64,000 nt of DNA from Christiangramia fulva (GCF_003024155.1 NZ_CP028136.1:1612001-1676000), one strand, 5' to 3'; shown: positions 1-9,096, counted from the first letter of the stretch. Program-made: numbers and translations. Notes: generated by a model from the letters alone, not told the origin.

Positions 1-49
1 GGTCTAAATTTACATATTTCACATGTTTTCAGTAAAATAGGTTTGAAAG

Positions 50-1219
50 TCATTGCCTGATCTTGTCAAAAAACGGAGTGCTTTTATCTTCGACGCATTT
101 TGCGGCATATAAATAATTGGAGGCGCTCCAGGTTTGCCAGTCCTGGCCCATGGGTTTACCATTTTGAGCTTTATACCATTCATTGAAGCCATACTCAAGC
201 TCAGGCTTACGGGAAAGTTTGATTGTTTTTGTAAGGTCCAGTAATTTTCTTTCTGCCAGCGCAAATTTCCCCACTGCTACCAAAGCAGCAATATAAAATC
301 CCGAAATAAAAGGCCATACGCCACCATTATGATATTCACCCGGTTGATTAAAATTCTCGTATCTGGGATGCCAGTCTATTTCTCCGGGTTTTATATATGG
401 AAAAAAATTAGGAGTGAGCCCTGGAGCAAGTTCGCCCTTTTTTACCATGAACTGACATTCTTTTTCAATCCATGAAGTCATTGCTATTGCTCTGGAACGG
501 GGGGCGATTCCCGACAATATCGCTAAACTGTTTCCTAAAAGGTCAAATCGTTCACTGCTATACATCTTATAAGACCAAAAAGCATAATATGGCTTATTTT
601 TTACCGCAAGGCCTTCATGTACATGATGATGAGCTTCGGCAGCGGTAATAGTGAAACTTTCCATTTTATTACGGAGGTTTTCAGCTTTATCATGTACTCC
701 CAATAATTTAAGATAAGTGTAAACAAGTGTATTTACAAAAAGGCCATAGCCTGGCACCCACTGCTCATCCCGCCAATCACTCGTAGGTTGTTGAGCCACC
801 AGGTATCGGTCTGACGGGCTCTGATAATCCATCCATAAAAGAGCTTTATTCACAGCATCTTTAAGAAAATATGGTTCATTTATAATTTCTCTGAAAATTG
901 CGACAGCAATTAAGAACAATGGGGTAGTATCGCTGGCTCCCCGATCATCTTTGTCGTGAACAAGTGAGGGAATATGTCCTTTTTTAGATTGGTTAAGAGA
1001 AAGAGTTTCCAGGACTTTGCGCATACTGTTTATCAAGACAGGATTTTTTGTTGCTGCAATTCCCAAAACCGAAATTAAAAGATCGCGGGTATAAGGTTCG
1101 GGATAACCCCAGCCTGCAGTTCTTGGAAGATTATTAAACGGACCTTCTGCATTATGCAGAAGTACTTCCAGGGCTGCTTTTTTCGCACCTTCAATTAATT
1201 CCTTATTCTCTAATTTCAT
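50..1219 (-). CDS. Six-hairpin glycosidase-like protein (amylo-alpha-1,6-glucosidase/GH100-like)
   Basis: The 389-aa protein has no signal peptide and is probably cytoplasmic. It resembles the (alpha/alpha)6-barrel glycosidases annotated as glycogen debranching enzyme or neutral invertase (GH63/GH100 neighbourhood). Visible landmarks are SDTTPLF near residues 96-102, TSDWRDEQW near 146-154, HNGGVWPF near residue 300, and GQDWQTWSAS near the C-terminus; conserved acids in such motifs usually form the active site. It is the last gene of a minus-strand run and starts 8 bp after the glycosyltransferase stop, so the two are very likely co-transcribed. Substrate is not readable from sequence; glycosylglycerate-, sucrose- or oligosaccharide-type hydrolysis are all possible. 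Family call good, function uncertain. Confidence 0.75.
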   Translation of the reverse strand: MKLENKELIEGAKKAALEVLLHNAEGPFNNLPRTAGWGYPEPYTRDLLISVLGIAATKNPVLINSMRKVLETLSLNQSKKGHIPSLVHDKDDRGASDTTPLFLIAVAIFREIINEPYFLKDAVNKALLWMDYQSPSDRYLVAQQPTSDWRDEQWVPGYGLFVNTLVYTYLKLLGVHDKAENLRNKMESFTITAAEAHHHVHEGLAVKNKPYYAFWSYKMYSSERFDLLGNSLAILSGIAPRSRAIAMTSWIEKECQFMVKKGELAPGLTPNFFPYIKPGEIDWHPRYENFNQPGEYHNGGVWPFISGFYIAALVAVGKFALAERKLLDLTKTIKLSRKPELEYGFNEWYKAQNGKPMGQDWQTWSASNYLYAAKCVEDKSTPFFDKIRQ

Positions 1220-1227
1220 GTTTCTTT

Positions 1228-2370
1228 TTATGTAATTCCAAGCTTATCCTGAACTATTCGAATAAACTTTTGCGCAACTACGCGGTAATCAAAATTAGCT
1301 ATCACGTGTTCTCTACCGTTTTTTCCCATTTCATTTCTCAAATTTTCATTGTTCATAAGTCTCGACAGGTGAATGGCAATCTCTTTAGAATCGGCCCGGT
1401 AGTCCACGGTTCTCGGAATTTTGAATTCTACGATATGATTTTTTTCAAAACCAGATTCTTTTCCCAAAACCACATGGTTGACAACTATCTTTTTTCCAAT
1501 TTCGGCCAGAAGGGCAGTTTTATTATGAATGAGAGTATCCAGCATGCCCATCGCGCGTATTCCTATGACGGGTTTCCCGCAGGCTCCTGCTTCCACCTGT
1601 GGCATTCCGAAACCTTCCAGCCTGGAGGGAGCTGCATAAATATCACAGGCTCCTATGAGGTAAGGCATAAAATTCCTGGAAGTTTTGCTGGTTGCATAGA
1701 CGACCTTATTTTTTAACCCGAGATCTTCCGCCATTTGAAGGTCAATTTTATTTTGAGCCCTGGTTCTGGCCTGAGGCCATACTTTACAAACATATTTCCA
1801 GTTTAGAGCAGGAGAATCTATTCTTGAAAGGGCCTGCATTACCTCCTGCGCTCCTTTCGAGGCTGCATCACCTCCAATAGTTAAGATCATAAGTTGTTCG
1901 GGAGAAATTCCTAATGAATCTCTTACGGCCAGGATCTTAGGGTCATTTTTTGGAAATGGTTTAAAAGCCCGCGTATCGCATCCCACTGGGAGTACCTCTA
2001 TATTATCTGCATTAATACCGTCCCTTACATACATTTCTTTCACCCAGTTGGAGGTCACCAGGATAAGAGGTAATTCATTTAAAATATCCTGGTAGTTTGC
2101 TATATAGCCATCGGCAACCAGCCACGGCACGGGTAAAAATCCGAATTTTTTTGGGTGTATGACCAGATCTGGAGTATGTCCCCAATATCCTGTGCCCACA
2201 ACCACATCTGGTTTAAACCAGCGATAATACCATTCTTTTTCCTGAGCTGATTCAAAATTGACAGCATGGGCATCTATTCCAAGTTCAAGAAGGCCCTGGT
2301 AAAGAAGATCTCCCTGGGTAGCTAAGCCACCCGGAGACGGAGGATAATCATACATTACCAGGACTTTCAT
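1228..2370 (-). CDS. GT4-family glycosyltransferase
   Basis: A 380-aa GT-B fold retaining glycosyltransferase. The N-terminus (residues 1-20) carries a glycine-rich PPSPGG acceptor loop, and the C-terminal donor-binding half has the E-x7-E signature as EGFGMPQVE at residues 252-260. No membrane segment is seen, so it should act in the cytoplasm with a nucleotide-sugar donor. It lies between a PIG-L deacetylase (10-bp gap upstream) and a glycosidase-like gene (8-bp gap downstream), a compact three-gene carbohydrate operon. The acceptor is unknown. The GT4 plus PIG-L pairing recalls bacillithiol synthesis, but no BshC is nearby and the N-terminus does not look like BshA. Confidence 0.85.
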   Translation of the reverse strand: MKVLVMYDYPPSPGGLATQGDLLYQGLLELGIDAHAVNFESAQEKEWYYRWFKPDVVVGTGYWGHTPDLVIHPKKFGFLPVPWLVADGYIANYQDILNELPLILVTSNWVKEMYVRDGINADNIEVLPVGCDTRAFKPFPKNDPKILAVRDSLGISPEQLMILTIGGDAASKGAQEVMQALSRIDSPALNWKYVCKVWPQARTRAQNKIDLQMAEDLGLKNKVVYATSKTSRNFMPYLIGACDIYAAPSRLEGFGMPQVEAGACGKPVIGIRAMGMLDTLIHNKTALLAEIGKKIVVNHVVLGKESGFEKNHIVEFKIPRTVDYRADSKEIAIHLSRLMNNENLRNEMGKNGREHVIANFDYRVVAQKFIRIVQDKLGIT

Positions 2371-2380
2371 TTTATAATAA

Positions 2381-3037
2381 TTATTTTTGGATGCCTCCCT
2401 GTTTCAGCCAGATGAAAGCATCTAAAGGAGTTTCAAATTTCCAAAAGGCTTCTTCTTTTGGAGTGCTCAATGCTTCAAAGCTATCGGGTAAAAACCCATA
2501 GGTTTGGGTAATCAGTTTATACTTAAGATCAAAAATTTGGTTCGTAAGCTTCTTATGAATCGTGGCTTTTTTTTGAGGTATTGGAAGATATTTCTTATCC
2601 CCATCTTCATAGGCAAAAGTCCATAATTCTTTGGTTCGAATTCTTTGGTTATACCATAACTCTATCACTGCTTTGCTCACCTCTTCATGTCTTCTATGTC
2701 TTGTATATTCTCCCGAAGGATTATGCGTAATGATTAGATCAAAACCATCATTGGGGAGAATTTCCATAATCGAAGTTTTTACGTCTTTCATTGAGAGCGG
2801 CGGCTGAAGGGGGCTGTCATCAAGATCATTCATTCTTCCTCCCGCCTTAAAAATTGTCAATGCCTTTTTAAATTTTGGGGCTCTGTCAAAATCATTTTCC
2901 CTGGATAGACAGGCGATAAACCATTCATGGTGCGGGTTTGACAAGATCAGGCCTCCGCACCACAAGGTTTCATCATCGGGATGGGCGACAATAACGGCCA
3001 CCTTCTTGTGAGCTTCAATATTTCCAGATTTTTTCAT
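2381..3037 (-). CDS. PIG-L/LmbE family deacetylase
   Basis: A 218-aa zinc-dependent de-N-acetylase-type protein. The AHPDDE motif (residues 18-23) and the later H-R-R-H-E segment (YTRHRRHEEV) are the two metal-binding elements of this family, which removes acetyl groups from GlcNAc-type sugars or related amides. There is no signal peptide, so it is presumably cytoplasmic. It is first in the tight operon with the GT4 glycosyltransferase and the glycosidase-like protein, and the cupin gene ends about 65 bp upstream on the same strand. A sugar deacetylation step paired with glycosyl transfer is a fair inference; the product is unknown. Confidence 0.85.
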   Translation of the reverse strand: MKKSGNIEAHKKVAVIVAHPDDETLWCGGLILSNPHHEWFIACLSRENDFDRAPKFKKALTIFKAGGRMNDLDDSPLQPPLSMKDVKTSIMEILPNDGFDLIITHNPSGEYTRHRRHEEVSKAVIELWYNQRIRTKELWTFAYEDGDKKYLPIPQKKATIHKKLTNQIFDLKYKLITQTYGFLPDSFEALSTPKEEAFWKFETPLDAFIWLKQGGIQK

Positions 3038-3102
3038 TTGTCTTTTCCATATTTACGCACAGAGTTAAAAGATGGTTTTGATCGTTCACTTCACGGTATT
3101 AT

Positions 3103-3438
3103 TTAATCATAACCACTTTTAATAATTGTGGAGATCATTTTAAATCTTTCATTTGCTTTGATGCTATTTCGAGAGTGAGCGGGAATAATTATGGATTCGC
3201 CGGTTTCAAGAATTTGTGAAAGATCATCGATCCAGATCTCTGCTTTTCCTTCTATGATTTGAATAAACGTATCAAAAGGGGAAACCTTTTCGGTTAAATT
3301 TTCACCTGAATCAAAGGAGACGGCACTTACATTTCCCGATGTCTTTTTTATTATTGTTTTAATTACAACAGCATTGGGGACATACTCAATAATCTCAACA
3401 ACAATAAAGCTCCTGGATTTTTCTATTTCAGTTTCCAT
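3103..3438 (-). CDS. Small cupin-domain protein
   Basis: A 111-aa single-domain protein predicted to fold as a cupin beta barrel. The segment from about residue 60 has the usual alternation: TFIQIIEGKAEIWIDD, a GES turn, then IIPAHSRNSI with one histidine. The metal-ligand set is incomplete (few histidines), so it may bind a ligand without acting as an enzyme. Similar small cupins in Bacteroidota sit next to carbohydrate or stress genes. It lies 65 bp upstream of the PIG-L deacetylase on the same strand and could be the first gene of that operon. The exact role is unknown. Confidence 0.75.
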   Translation of the reverse strand: METEIEKSRSFIVVEIIEYVPNAVVIKTIIKKTSGNVSAVSFDSGENLTEKVSPFDTFIQIIEGKAEIWIDDLSQILETGESIIIPAHSRNSIKANERFKMISTIIKSGYD

Positions 3439-3781
3439 GCCTTATTATTTTTATGGTTAAAAGATATTTTTCCCTTCTCATACTTAAAGGTGGTTATTTT
3501 AGCAGGAAATATATTACACCTAAATGGGAAAGACTTATAGTTTTCTCACATCACCTTTTTATAAGTTTTGAAGCGGCGGAAAAAAATCTGCGTTTTTTCT
3601 AAAATTTGCGAAAAAAAAAGCCTTATGTATTATCATAAGACTTTTAAATGCATTTGTTGGATTCCCTAATTTCCTTCATCTGCTCCCCAAAATTCAAAAG
3701 TTTATAGGTTTAGAAAGTGATGCAATTTCCTCAAAAATGATTAATAATTAATTACATAGGCAATTAATAATCTTATACAAT
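3439..3781. other. Intergenic region between cupin and AraC-type genes
   Basis: This 343-bp gap contains no convincing gene. It holds the hairpin at 3616-3645 and otherwise AT-rich sequence. A TATCTTTT segment on the minus strand at roughly 3457-3464 weakly resembles a Bacteroidota -7 box for the cupin gene, but no good -33 partner is seen. Confidence 0.5.
3611..3645 (-). terminator. Intrinsic terminator after the AraC-type regulator
   Basis: Complementary arms AAAAG-C-CTTATG (3616-3627) and CATAAG-A-CTTTT (3634-3645) flank a 6-nt loop. Read on the minus strand the stem is followed by a run of nine Ts (complement of 3611-3619). It fits a rho-independent terminator for the regulator gene that ends at 3782. 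Confidence 0.65.
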
Positions 3782-4345
3782 TCACAGGTCTTCCAGATTT
3801 CTGTTGCGTTTTTTTTTGATCTTTTTATAATATGAAGGTGTGAGGCCCGTAATTTTCTTAAACTGATTGGACAAATGGGCTACACTGCTATAATTTAACT
3901 GGTAAGAAATTTCGGTTAGATTTAATTCGTCGTAAAGCAATAATACTTTTACGCGCTCGATTTTATGGGAAATAATGTATTGTTGAATGGTTATGCCTTT
4001 AACTTCAGAAAAAATATTAGATAAATAGGTATAGTCATATCCCAGTTTTTCGCTGATATAATCTGAATAATTTACTTTAGGCACTTCTTCAGAAAAATGG
4101 ATCATTTCTATGATTAGGGTTTTAATTTTTTCAATTAAAATATTCTTTTTGTCATCGAGCAGTTCCAGACCAAATTTTAAAAGGTTGCGTTTGAGTTCTT
4201 CTTTTTGGGCGGTTGTAATACTTTCCAATATTTCAATGGTGCCCAGATCTACGCTTACATAGTTAAGGCCAAGTTTTTTTAATTCTTCTTTTACCACCAT
4301 TTTGCATCGTAAGCTCACCATATATTTTATATATAGTTTCATCAT
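3782..4345 (-). CDS. AraC-type helix-turn-helix protein
   Basis: A 187-aa protein whose C-terminal half (about 95-180) is a double helix-turn-helix AraC/XylS DNA-binding domain: LTEISYQLNYSSVAHLSNQF followed by FKKITGLTPSYYKK is the classic second HTH and tail. The N-terminal ~90 residues are helical and unlike sugar-binding cupin sensors, so no ligand can be suggested. Short stand-alone AraC proteins of this type are common in Flavobacteriaceae, often beside stress genes. It is monocistronic, with a terminator on its 3' side and 288 bp before MprF's stop on the other side. The first of several methionines was taken as start; later ones (residues 2, 9 or 16) are possible. Confidence 0.8.
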   Translation of the reverse strand: MMKLYIKYMVSLRCKMVVKEELKKLGLNYVSVDLGTIEILESITTAQKEELKRNLLKFGLELLDDKKNILIEKIKTLIIEMIHFSEEVPKVNYSDYISEKLGYDYTYLSNIFSEVKGITIQQYIISHKIERVKVLLLYDELNLTEISYQLNYSSVAHLSNQFKKITGLTPSYYKKIKKKRNRNLEDL

Positions 4346-4633
4346 AGGGAAGGTAGTTTAAGGTAACCAGTCATAGAAATAAATATCTTTTTAGAAATTA
4401 CCTTTCAATAAATCAGAGCAGTGAACGGGCGTCCGGGAGATAGTCAGGGAATTAATCAGGAAATTCTTAATTGAAAATTTTGTTCCAATTCGATCTTTTT
4501 TTTGAATTTACGGGAATTTATTGGAATTATCATTATTAATTATAAAATAACAATTCTTTTCAACCTTATTGAATTTGAAATATCTGCTTAGGTTTTTTAA
4601 AGTGAAAAATACAGAAATAGCGCGCCGGCAATT

Positions 4634-7222
4634 TTAGTTTCCCTCAGAAACTCGTTTTAATGCATTTGGAACCTGCAGGAGATGATAGCTGTGGGTATAG
4701 ATAAGGTATTTTTTCTCCCATCTCGGTCCAAATTTGTCTTTGTATTTGCGCAGGCCTTTAAAATGGTCAAAAGGCCTCAGATTTTCGTAGGCGTATTTAA
4801 TGCTTTTTTCGGTCAGGTTTATGCCTTCTATTCCGGAAAGAGGAGCAAGACCTATATTCACTCCCCGGAAACCCTGCTCTTTAAGGTAAAGGAATGTTTT
4901 TGCCATTAGCATATCCAATACGCCATTGGGTGCGTCCCCAACCTTCCTGATGAGGTCATAAGTAGCTTCACCGGGTACATAATCGGGAATTAAGTTTAAA
5001 AAAGCATAGACTTTTTCTTCCTGATCTTCAACGGTGATAATGGTTTGGTTCTTTAAAATTCCGGCATCAAAGATACCCTGGGTAAAGGCGATTTCCTTTT
5101 GCCCTAATTCTTCCAGCCAATTATCTGATACCTGCTCGAGCTTTTGCAGAAGTCCTTCCTTGATGGGCGGAGTATAGATCTTAATCCCAAAACCTTCTGA
5201 GGTCAGCCTGTTTATAGCGCTGCGGGTGGTTTTCATTTTACCGCCTTCCAGCTTGAAATCGGTCAGTTCTACCACCGCTTCTTCTCCAATGGGGAGTGAT
5301 TTTTTATTCAGATTTTTATACACTTCAAGGCTATTCTGTGGGACGCGGTAAAAGACACTTATAAAACCATTGGCTTCGCAAAAAGAATCGAATTCGCTGA
5401 TAAGGACTTCCATGGCCACTTCATCTTTGCAGACCGGATTTTCCAGGACAAAGGCAAAATGACGGGTGATTTTAAAAGAAATGAAGCCGTCGCGGTCACT
5501 GGCGAAGAAGAAAAATTTGTCGGCATAGGTCTTAAAGTAATCGAGCGCCGAATTTCCGTATTTCTCCACCAGTTGCTGTGCCAGTACTTTTTCCTCTTCT
5601 GAATTATAGGGCGTGCTGATGTAGGGTCGAAGCAGGCTGGAGAAAATAAAGGCCAGAACGGCACCTCCCGAGATATACATGGTCGTAAGAAAATGCCTCG
5701 CAAAAGCTGTTTGGGGCTCTAAACCGCTGCTGTCAAAGAGAAAGAACAACTTAAAAATGCTTTTAATTGAAGCCCAAAGTTCAAAATCGATCCCGAAGTG
5801 GCGCTTATTAATGAAATACAGGCTTATGACGCCAAAAGACAGTAGGGCCACAAGGCTGTAGAGCAATGCCAAAAAGCTAATCCTGGTAAACTTTGGATGG
5901 GGCTTTAGTTTATAGAACCTTCTGGTATAGAGCAAGATTGCCAGTGCTATAAAGGCTAAACTGGCCTCTTCGTAATCGGCTCCTTTCAGTAAATGTCCGA
6001 AAGCCGAAAATAGCGTCAGGCTAACTCCCAGGATCCAGGCCCTTTTTGAACCTTTGAAAAGGAAGAAGCTTAGGATCACCAGAATAAGGCCAAAGACCAT
6101 GACCAGGGCATTCGAGGTGGCCAGCAATTCTTCGGGGATAAGACCTTTCATTAACCGGAGCCTGGCAGGAAGGGCAGGGGTAATGGCTGAAATTATGTTC
6201 ACCAGCCCGAGAATAAATATTATAAAGGCGGGTAAAATGCGCAGCAGTAGATTATCCTTTTTAGAAATAAAACTGAACATCCCTATCACCAGGGGCAACC
6301 AGAATTCGAAGAAACGGTAGAGCAGGGTAATAGCCACTGCCGCCAGGAGGTCGAAACCAAATTGCCCGAGGATAAAGGTCAGGGAAACTTCAATGGCTCC
6401 AAGTCCTCGTAAAAAAGGTGAGGCTATAAGCAGCATGACCATGACAATGTAGCCAATAATTGCGGCTGGCCAGGAAGGCTCGAAACCAAGTGCCAGCATA
6501 GCTATATAAAGATGAAAGATCCCTATGAACTCAATAATGATGGAAGTAAGTAACACCAGCCATAGCTGCTTGCGGTTGATCTGCTGCTCGATCATTTCGT
6601 CAAGCAGTATTTTCATGGAAGGCCTAATGCGCCCCAGCCAGTGATAGGCTTTGCCTTTTTTTGCTACGGAAAAAATGAAAATCACGAAACAAAACGAGAG
6701 CAGCAAAAGGAAGCCGAACCCCCATAATTCAGCCGATTGTAACTGGTAGGCGAAAACAGCAAAAGCCATGATAGGAATGGCTACCACCACTACCGATAGA
6801 ATTCCGACGAAACCAAAAATGGTGGAAGCTAAATGTATCTGGGATTTCGATACCTCCCGCTCTTCAATTTCTCCTGTAAAAAATGCCAAAGAAGAAAAAC
6901 CTCCTGCGGGTAGAAAAACGCTAATGAAATTTCTTTTCAGAAAAAGACGTAAAGCTACCATGACAGGTACCTTTTTGCCCAGTGAAAGGAAGCAATGCAC
7001 ATACATTTTTGCCTGCAGCAGCAGGTAGCCAATGGTGAGTGCAATTCCCAGCAAAACGTAAAGTGGAAGGCTTTGTTCCAGTTTTTCCCTGATCTGTAAA
7101 AGCTCCACATGTTCATTCCTGATAAAAAAAATGGCAGTTCCTATCATAAAAACGGCCAATAGAAGCTGCCAGAAGAATTTGTTAACGACCAGCGTGGAAA
7201 TCAGGTTTTTTGCTTTTTTCAT
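4634..7222 (-). CDS. mprF: Bifunctional phosphatidylglycerol lysyltransferase/flippase MprF
   Basis: An 862-aa membrane protein with MprF's two-part layout. Residues 1 to about 515 hold many hydrophobic segments (flippase plus additional helices), and the C-terminal ~330 residues (from about 530) form the soluble DUF2156 aminoacyl-transferase domain, with FFFFASDRDGFISF and GVNIGLAPLSG stretches typical of it. MprF moves lysine or another aminoacyl group from aminoacyl-tRNA onto phosphatidylglycerol and flips the product outward, lowering surface negative charge and resistance to cationic peptides. The gene follows a VirJ/AcvB-like hydrolase gene by 134 bp on the same strand, an arrangement that matches the alphaproteobacterial lpiA-acvB pair. 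The aminoacyl specificity (Lys, Ala, Orn) cannot be read here. Confidence 0.92.
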   Translation of the reverse strand: MKKAKNLISTLVVNKFFWQLLLAVFMIGTAIFFIRNEHVELLQIREKLEQSLPLYVLLGIALTIGYLLLQAKMYVHCFLSLGKKVPVMVALRLFLKRNFISVFLPAGGFSSLAFFTGEIEEREVSKSQIHLASTIFGFVGILSVVVVAIPIMAFAVFAYQLQSAELWGFGFLLLLSFCFVIFIFSVAKKGKAYHWLGRIRPSMKILLDEMIEQQINRKQLWLVLLTSIIIEFIGIFHLYIAMLALGFEPSWPAAIIGYIVMVMLLIASPFLRGLGAIEVSLTFILGQFGFDLLAAVAITLLYRFFEFWLPLVIGMFSFISKKDNLLLRILPAFIIFILGLVNIISAITPALPARLRLMKGLIPEELLATSNALVMVFGLILVILSFFLFKGSKRAWILGVSLTLFSAFGHLLKGADYEEASLAFIALAILLYTRRFYKLKPHPKFTRISFLALLYSLVALLSFGVISLYFINKRHFGIDFELWASIKSIFKLFFLFDSSGLEPQTAFARHFLTTMYISGGAVLAFIFSSLLRPYISTPYNSEEEKVLAQQLVEKYGNSALDYFKTYADKFFFFASDRDGFISFKITRHFAFVLENPVCKDEVAMEVLISEFDSFCEANGFISVFYRVPQNSLEVYKNLNKKSLPIGEEAVVELTDFKLEGGKMKTTRSAINRLTSEGFGIKIYTPPIKEGLLQKLEQVSDNWLEELGQKEIAFTQGIFDAGILKNQTIITVEDQEEKVYAFLNLIPDYVPGEATYDLIRKVGDAPNGVLDMLMAKTFLYLKEQGFRGVNIGLAPLSGIEGINLTEKSIKYAYENLRPFDHFKGLRKYKDKFGPRWEKKYLIYTHSYHLLQVPNALKRVSEGN

Positions 7223-7356
7223 AGTCTAACGACTTTTTTCTTTAGTTCGATTTGGATTTAGTTGGATGTTTTTAGAGAGTACAGGCGTTATCGCAAAATA
7301 ATAAAAATAAAAAAATGCCTTGATGTTCATCATTAACGGGAAATGCTGCAATTTTC

Positions 7357-8058
7357 TTACATGTTTATAATTTTCATCAGGAGATTAAAATCCTTCTGAT
7401 ATTGATGATCTCCGGGTATCTCTTTGATGGTCACCTTATCGACATCTTTCAGCCGATCCTTAAGAAAGAGCGTTTCGTCTTTTCCGAAGACACAGGTAAT
7501 TTTCACCGACGGCTTCTGTAGCTCGGGTGCTGTTTTATATTTCCCGTCGGTACTGTCACCATGAGCGAGGAGGTCCCGCAGCCTTATGACGAAATCGGTG
7601 CTGGAAGAGGGGGACAAAAGCACTAATTTTTTAAGCTCACTGCGAAAGCCTGATGAAATCTTCTTCGGAAGAAATGCCGCGACATCGGCCCCGAAAGAAT
7701 AACCAATCACCTCAACAAAAGGCTTGTTCCATAACTTTTGGTAATATTTGGCGACCTGCTCTAAGTCACTGGCAAATTGCGAGGGTTGTTTTTCATTCCA
7801 GAAATATTTGCGGCTGTCCAGGGCTACCACCCCGTATCCCTGTAGTTCCAGTGCGTGTATGAAGGATTTGCTGAAGCCGTTCATGCCACCGTCGCCGGTG
7901 AGGTAGATCATAAGGGTTTCTTTGGAGCCGTGACTCGAAGACACTGAGAGCGGCATCTCTTCAGGTTTAAAATTCTGTGCCTGGGCGGGGTTGCAAAAAA
8001 GCATCAGCAAAATATAAATGCTAAAAATCGCCGGTCTGTCTGTTAATTTTTTCCTCAC
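7357..8058 (-). CDS. VirJ/AcvB-like exported serine hydrolase
   Basis: A 233-aa alpha/beta hydrolase with an N-terminal signal peptide (hydrophobic core about 11-22, AQA cleavage near 27), so it is exported to the periplasm. LTGDGG (53-58) is the oxyanion-side loop typical of VirJ, GYSFGAD (119-125) supplies the nucleophile Ser121, and His218 in GDHQY closes the triad. In Agrobacterium the related AcvB hydrolyses lysyl-phosphatidylglycerol made by the MprF homologue LpiA. Here mprF is immediately downstream on the same strand, so the same synthesis/removal pairing is inferred. The start codon is GTG, and a TATATTTG -7 box on the minus strand at 8079-8086 lies about 20 bp upstream of it. Confidence 0.85.
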   Translation of the reverse strand: MRKKLTDRPAIFSIYILLMLFCNPAQAQNFKPEEMPLSVSSSHGSKETLMIYLTGDGGMNGFSKSFIHALELQGYGVVALDSRKYFWNEKQPSQFASDLEQVAKYYQKLWNKPFVEVIGYSFGADVAAFLPKKISSGFRSELKKLVLLSPSSSTDFVIRLRDLLAHGDSTDGKYKTAPELQKPSVKITCVFGKDETLFLKDRLKDVDKVTIKEIPGDHQYQKDFNLLMKIINM

Positions 8059-8078
8059 AGAAATAAGGTTTTATTTTT

Positions 8079-8086
8079 CAAATATA
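8079..8086 (-). promoter_or_regulatory. -7 box of the virJ-like/mprF unit
   Basis: On the minus strand this reads TATATTTG, a perfect TAnnTTTG Bacteroidota -7 element, ending about 20 bp before the GTG start at 8058. No clear -33 TTTG was identified, so the call rests on the -7 box and spacing. Confidence 0.5.
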
Positions 8087-8190
8087 GTATATATGATTAG
8101 TTAGAAATTACGAAGAAATAAGAATAGAAAATCCTAATTTCTTTTTAAATCTTTATATCAATACGAGGTTTCCCTTGATTCATGCTTTTT

Positions 8191-9096
8191 CTATCTTTTA
8201 GCAATATAATTGAGATACCAGCCAAAGGAATCCTGAATAATATTTTGTTTTTCCGCCCTTATGTATTCCAGGAATGCCTGACTAACCGGTGAAAGTTTTT
8301 TATCCTTTAGCCAAATTAATCGCCAATCTGTTTTAATGGGTAGCTCATCGGCGGGAAGAATATGGATTTCTTTATTAATAAGTTCATTTTTCATCCCTAT
8401 CAATGGCATAATGGAGAGACCCATACCCGCCAGCACTGCCTGTTTCACCGCTTCATTAGAGGTCAGTTCAAATCCCTTTCTCTTTTTGCCTTCGTGAGTT
8501 TCAAAATAATTTTCCATAGCCATTCGGGTGGCCGATCCTTCCTCGCGATAAATCAGTGGTTTGGTTTCATTTCTTTCCAAAGAGTTCCCCATGAGGTATA
8601 AATTATTTTCTAAAAGTAACTCCTCTTCGATCTCCAGCTTATCGGGTAAAACAGAGACCAAGGCAAAATCTATTTCATTGTTCTTGAGACTTTGAACCAC
8701 CCTGGATTTATTGGTAACATCCAGCACCAGATCTACTGAAGTATATTTTTCCAGAAATCCATTTAAAAAGAAAGGAATGACATATTTTCCTGTGGAAGCA
8801 GAAGTGATGCTTAGTTTTCCTGTTAAAAGTCCCTGAAATGCCTGCGTTTTGTAAGTGATATTTTCCATTTCCCCAATGACTCGTTCTGCAATTATCGCGA
8901 TCTCTTTCCCGAAATCGGTAATATAAAGCTGCTTGCCAATAACCTCGGTAAGAGGAATATTGAACTGATTCTGAAAATTTTTTAGCTGAATGGATACCGC
9001 GGGTTGGGTCATGAAAAGCTCTTCTGAAGCCCTGGTAATACTTCGATACTGAACGACCTTAAGAAATATTTTTAGCTGATTGATAGTGTAATGCAT
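8191..9096 (-). CDS. LysR-type regulator of the dab operon
   Basis: A 301-aa LysR-family transcription factor. Residues 1-60 form the winged helix-turn-helix (SITRASEELFMTQPAVSIQLKNF), and residues about 90-295 are the periplasmic-binding-like effector domain. It is transcribed away from the dab inorganic-carbon operon, the classic LysR layout, and resembles CbbR/CcmR-type regulators of carbon fixation and uptake genes. The inference is that it senses a metabolite of carbon status and controls the divergent operon. A TATATTTG -7 box at 9121-9128 on the minus strand fits its own promoter. An ATTAAT-containing imperfect dyad across 9103-9142 is a candidate operator. Confidence 0.9.
   Translation of the reverse strand: MHYTINQLKIFLKVVQYRSITRASEELFMTQPAVSIQLKNFQNQFNIPLTEVIGKQLYITDFGKEIAIIAERVIGEMENITYKTQAFQGLLTGKLSITSASTGKYVIPFFLNGFLEKYTSVDLVLDVTNKSRVVQSLKNNEIDFALVSVLPDKLEIEEELLLENNLYLMGNSLERNETKPLIYREEGSATRMAMENYFETHEGKKRKGFELTSNEAVKQAVLAGMGLSIMPLIGMKNELINKEIHILPADELPIKTDWRLIWLKDKKLSPVSQAFLEYIRAEKQNIIQDSFGWYLNYIAKR

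Noticed and set aside
1228..3037. Bacillithiol biosynthesis (BshA-BshB) for the GT4 and PIG-L pair
   Set aside because: The GT4 N-terminus does not look like BshA, and no BshC lies nearby; the third gene is a six-hairpin glycosidase-like protein.
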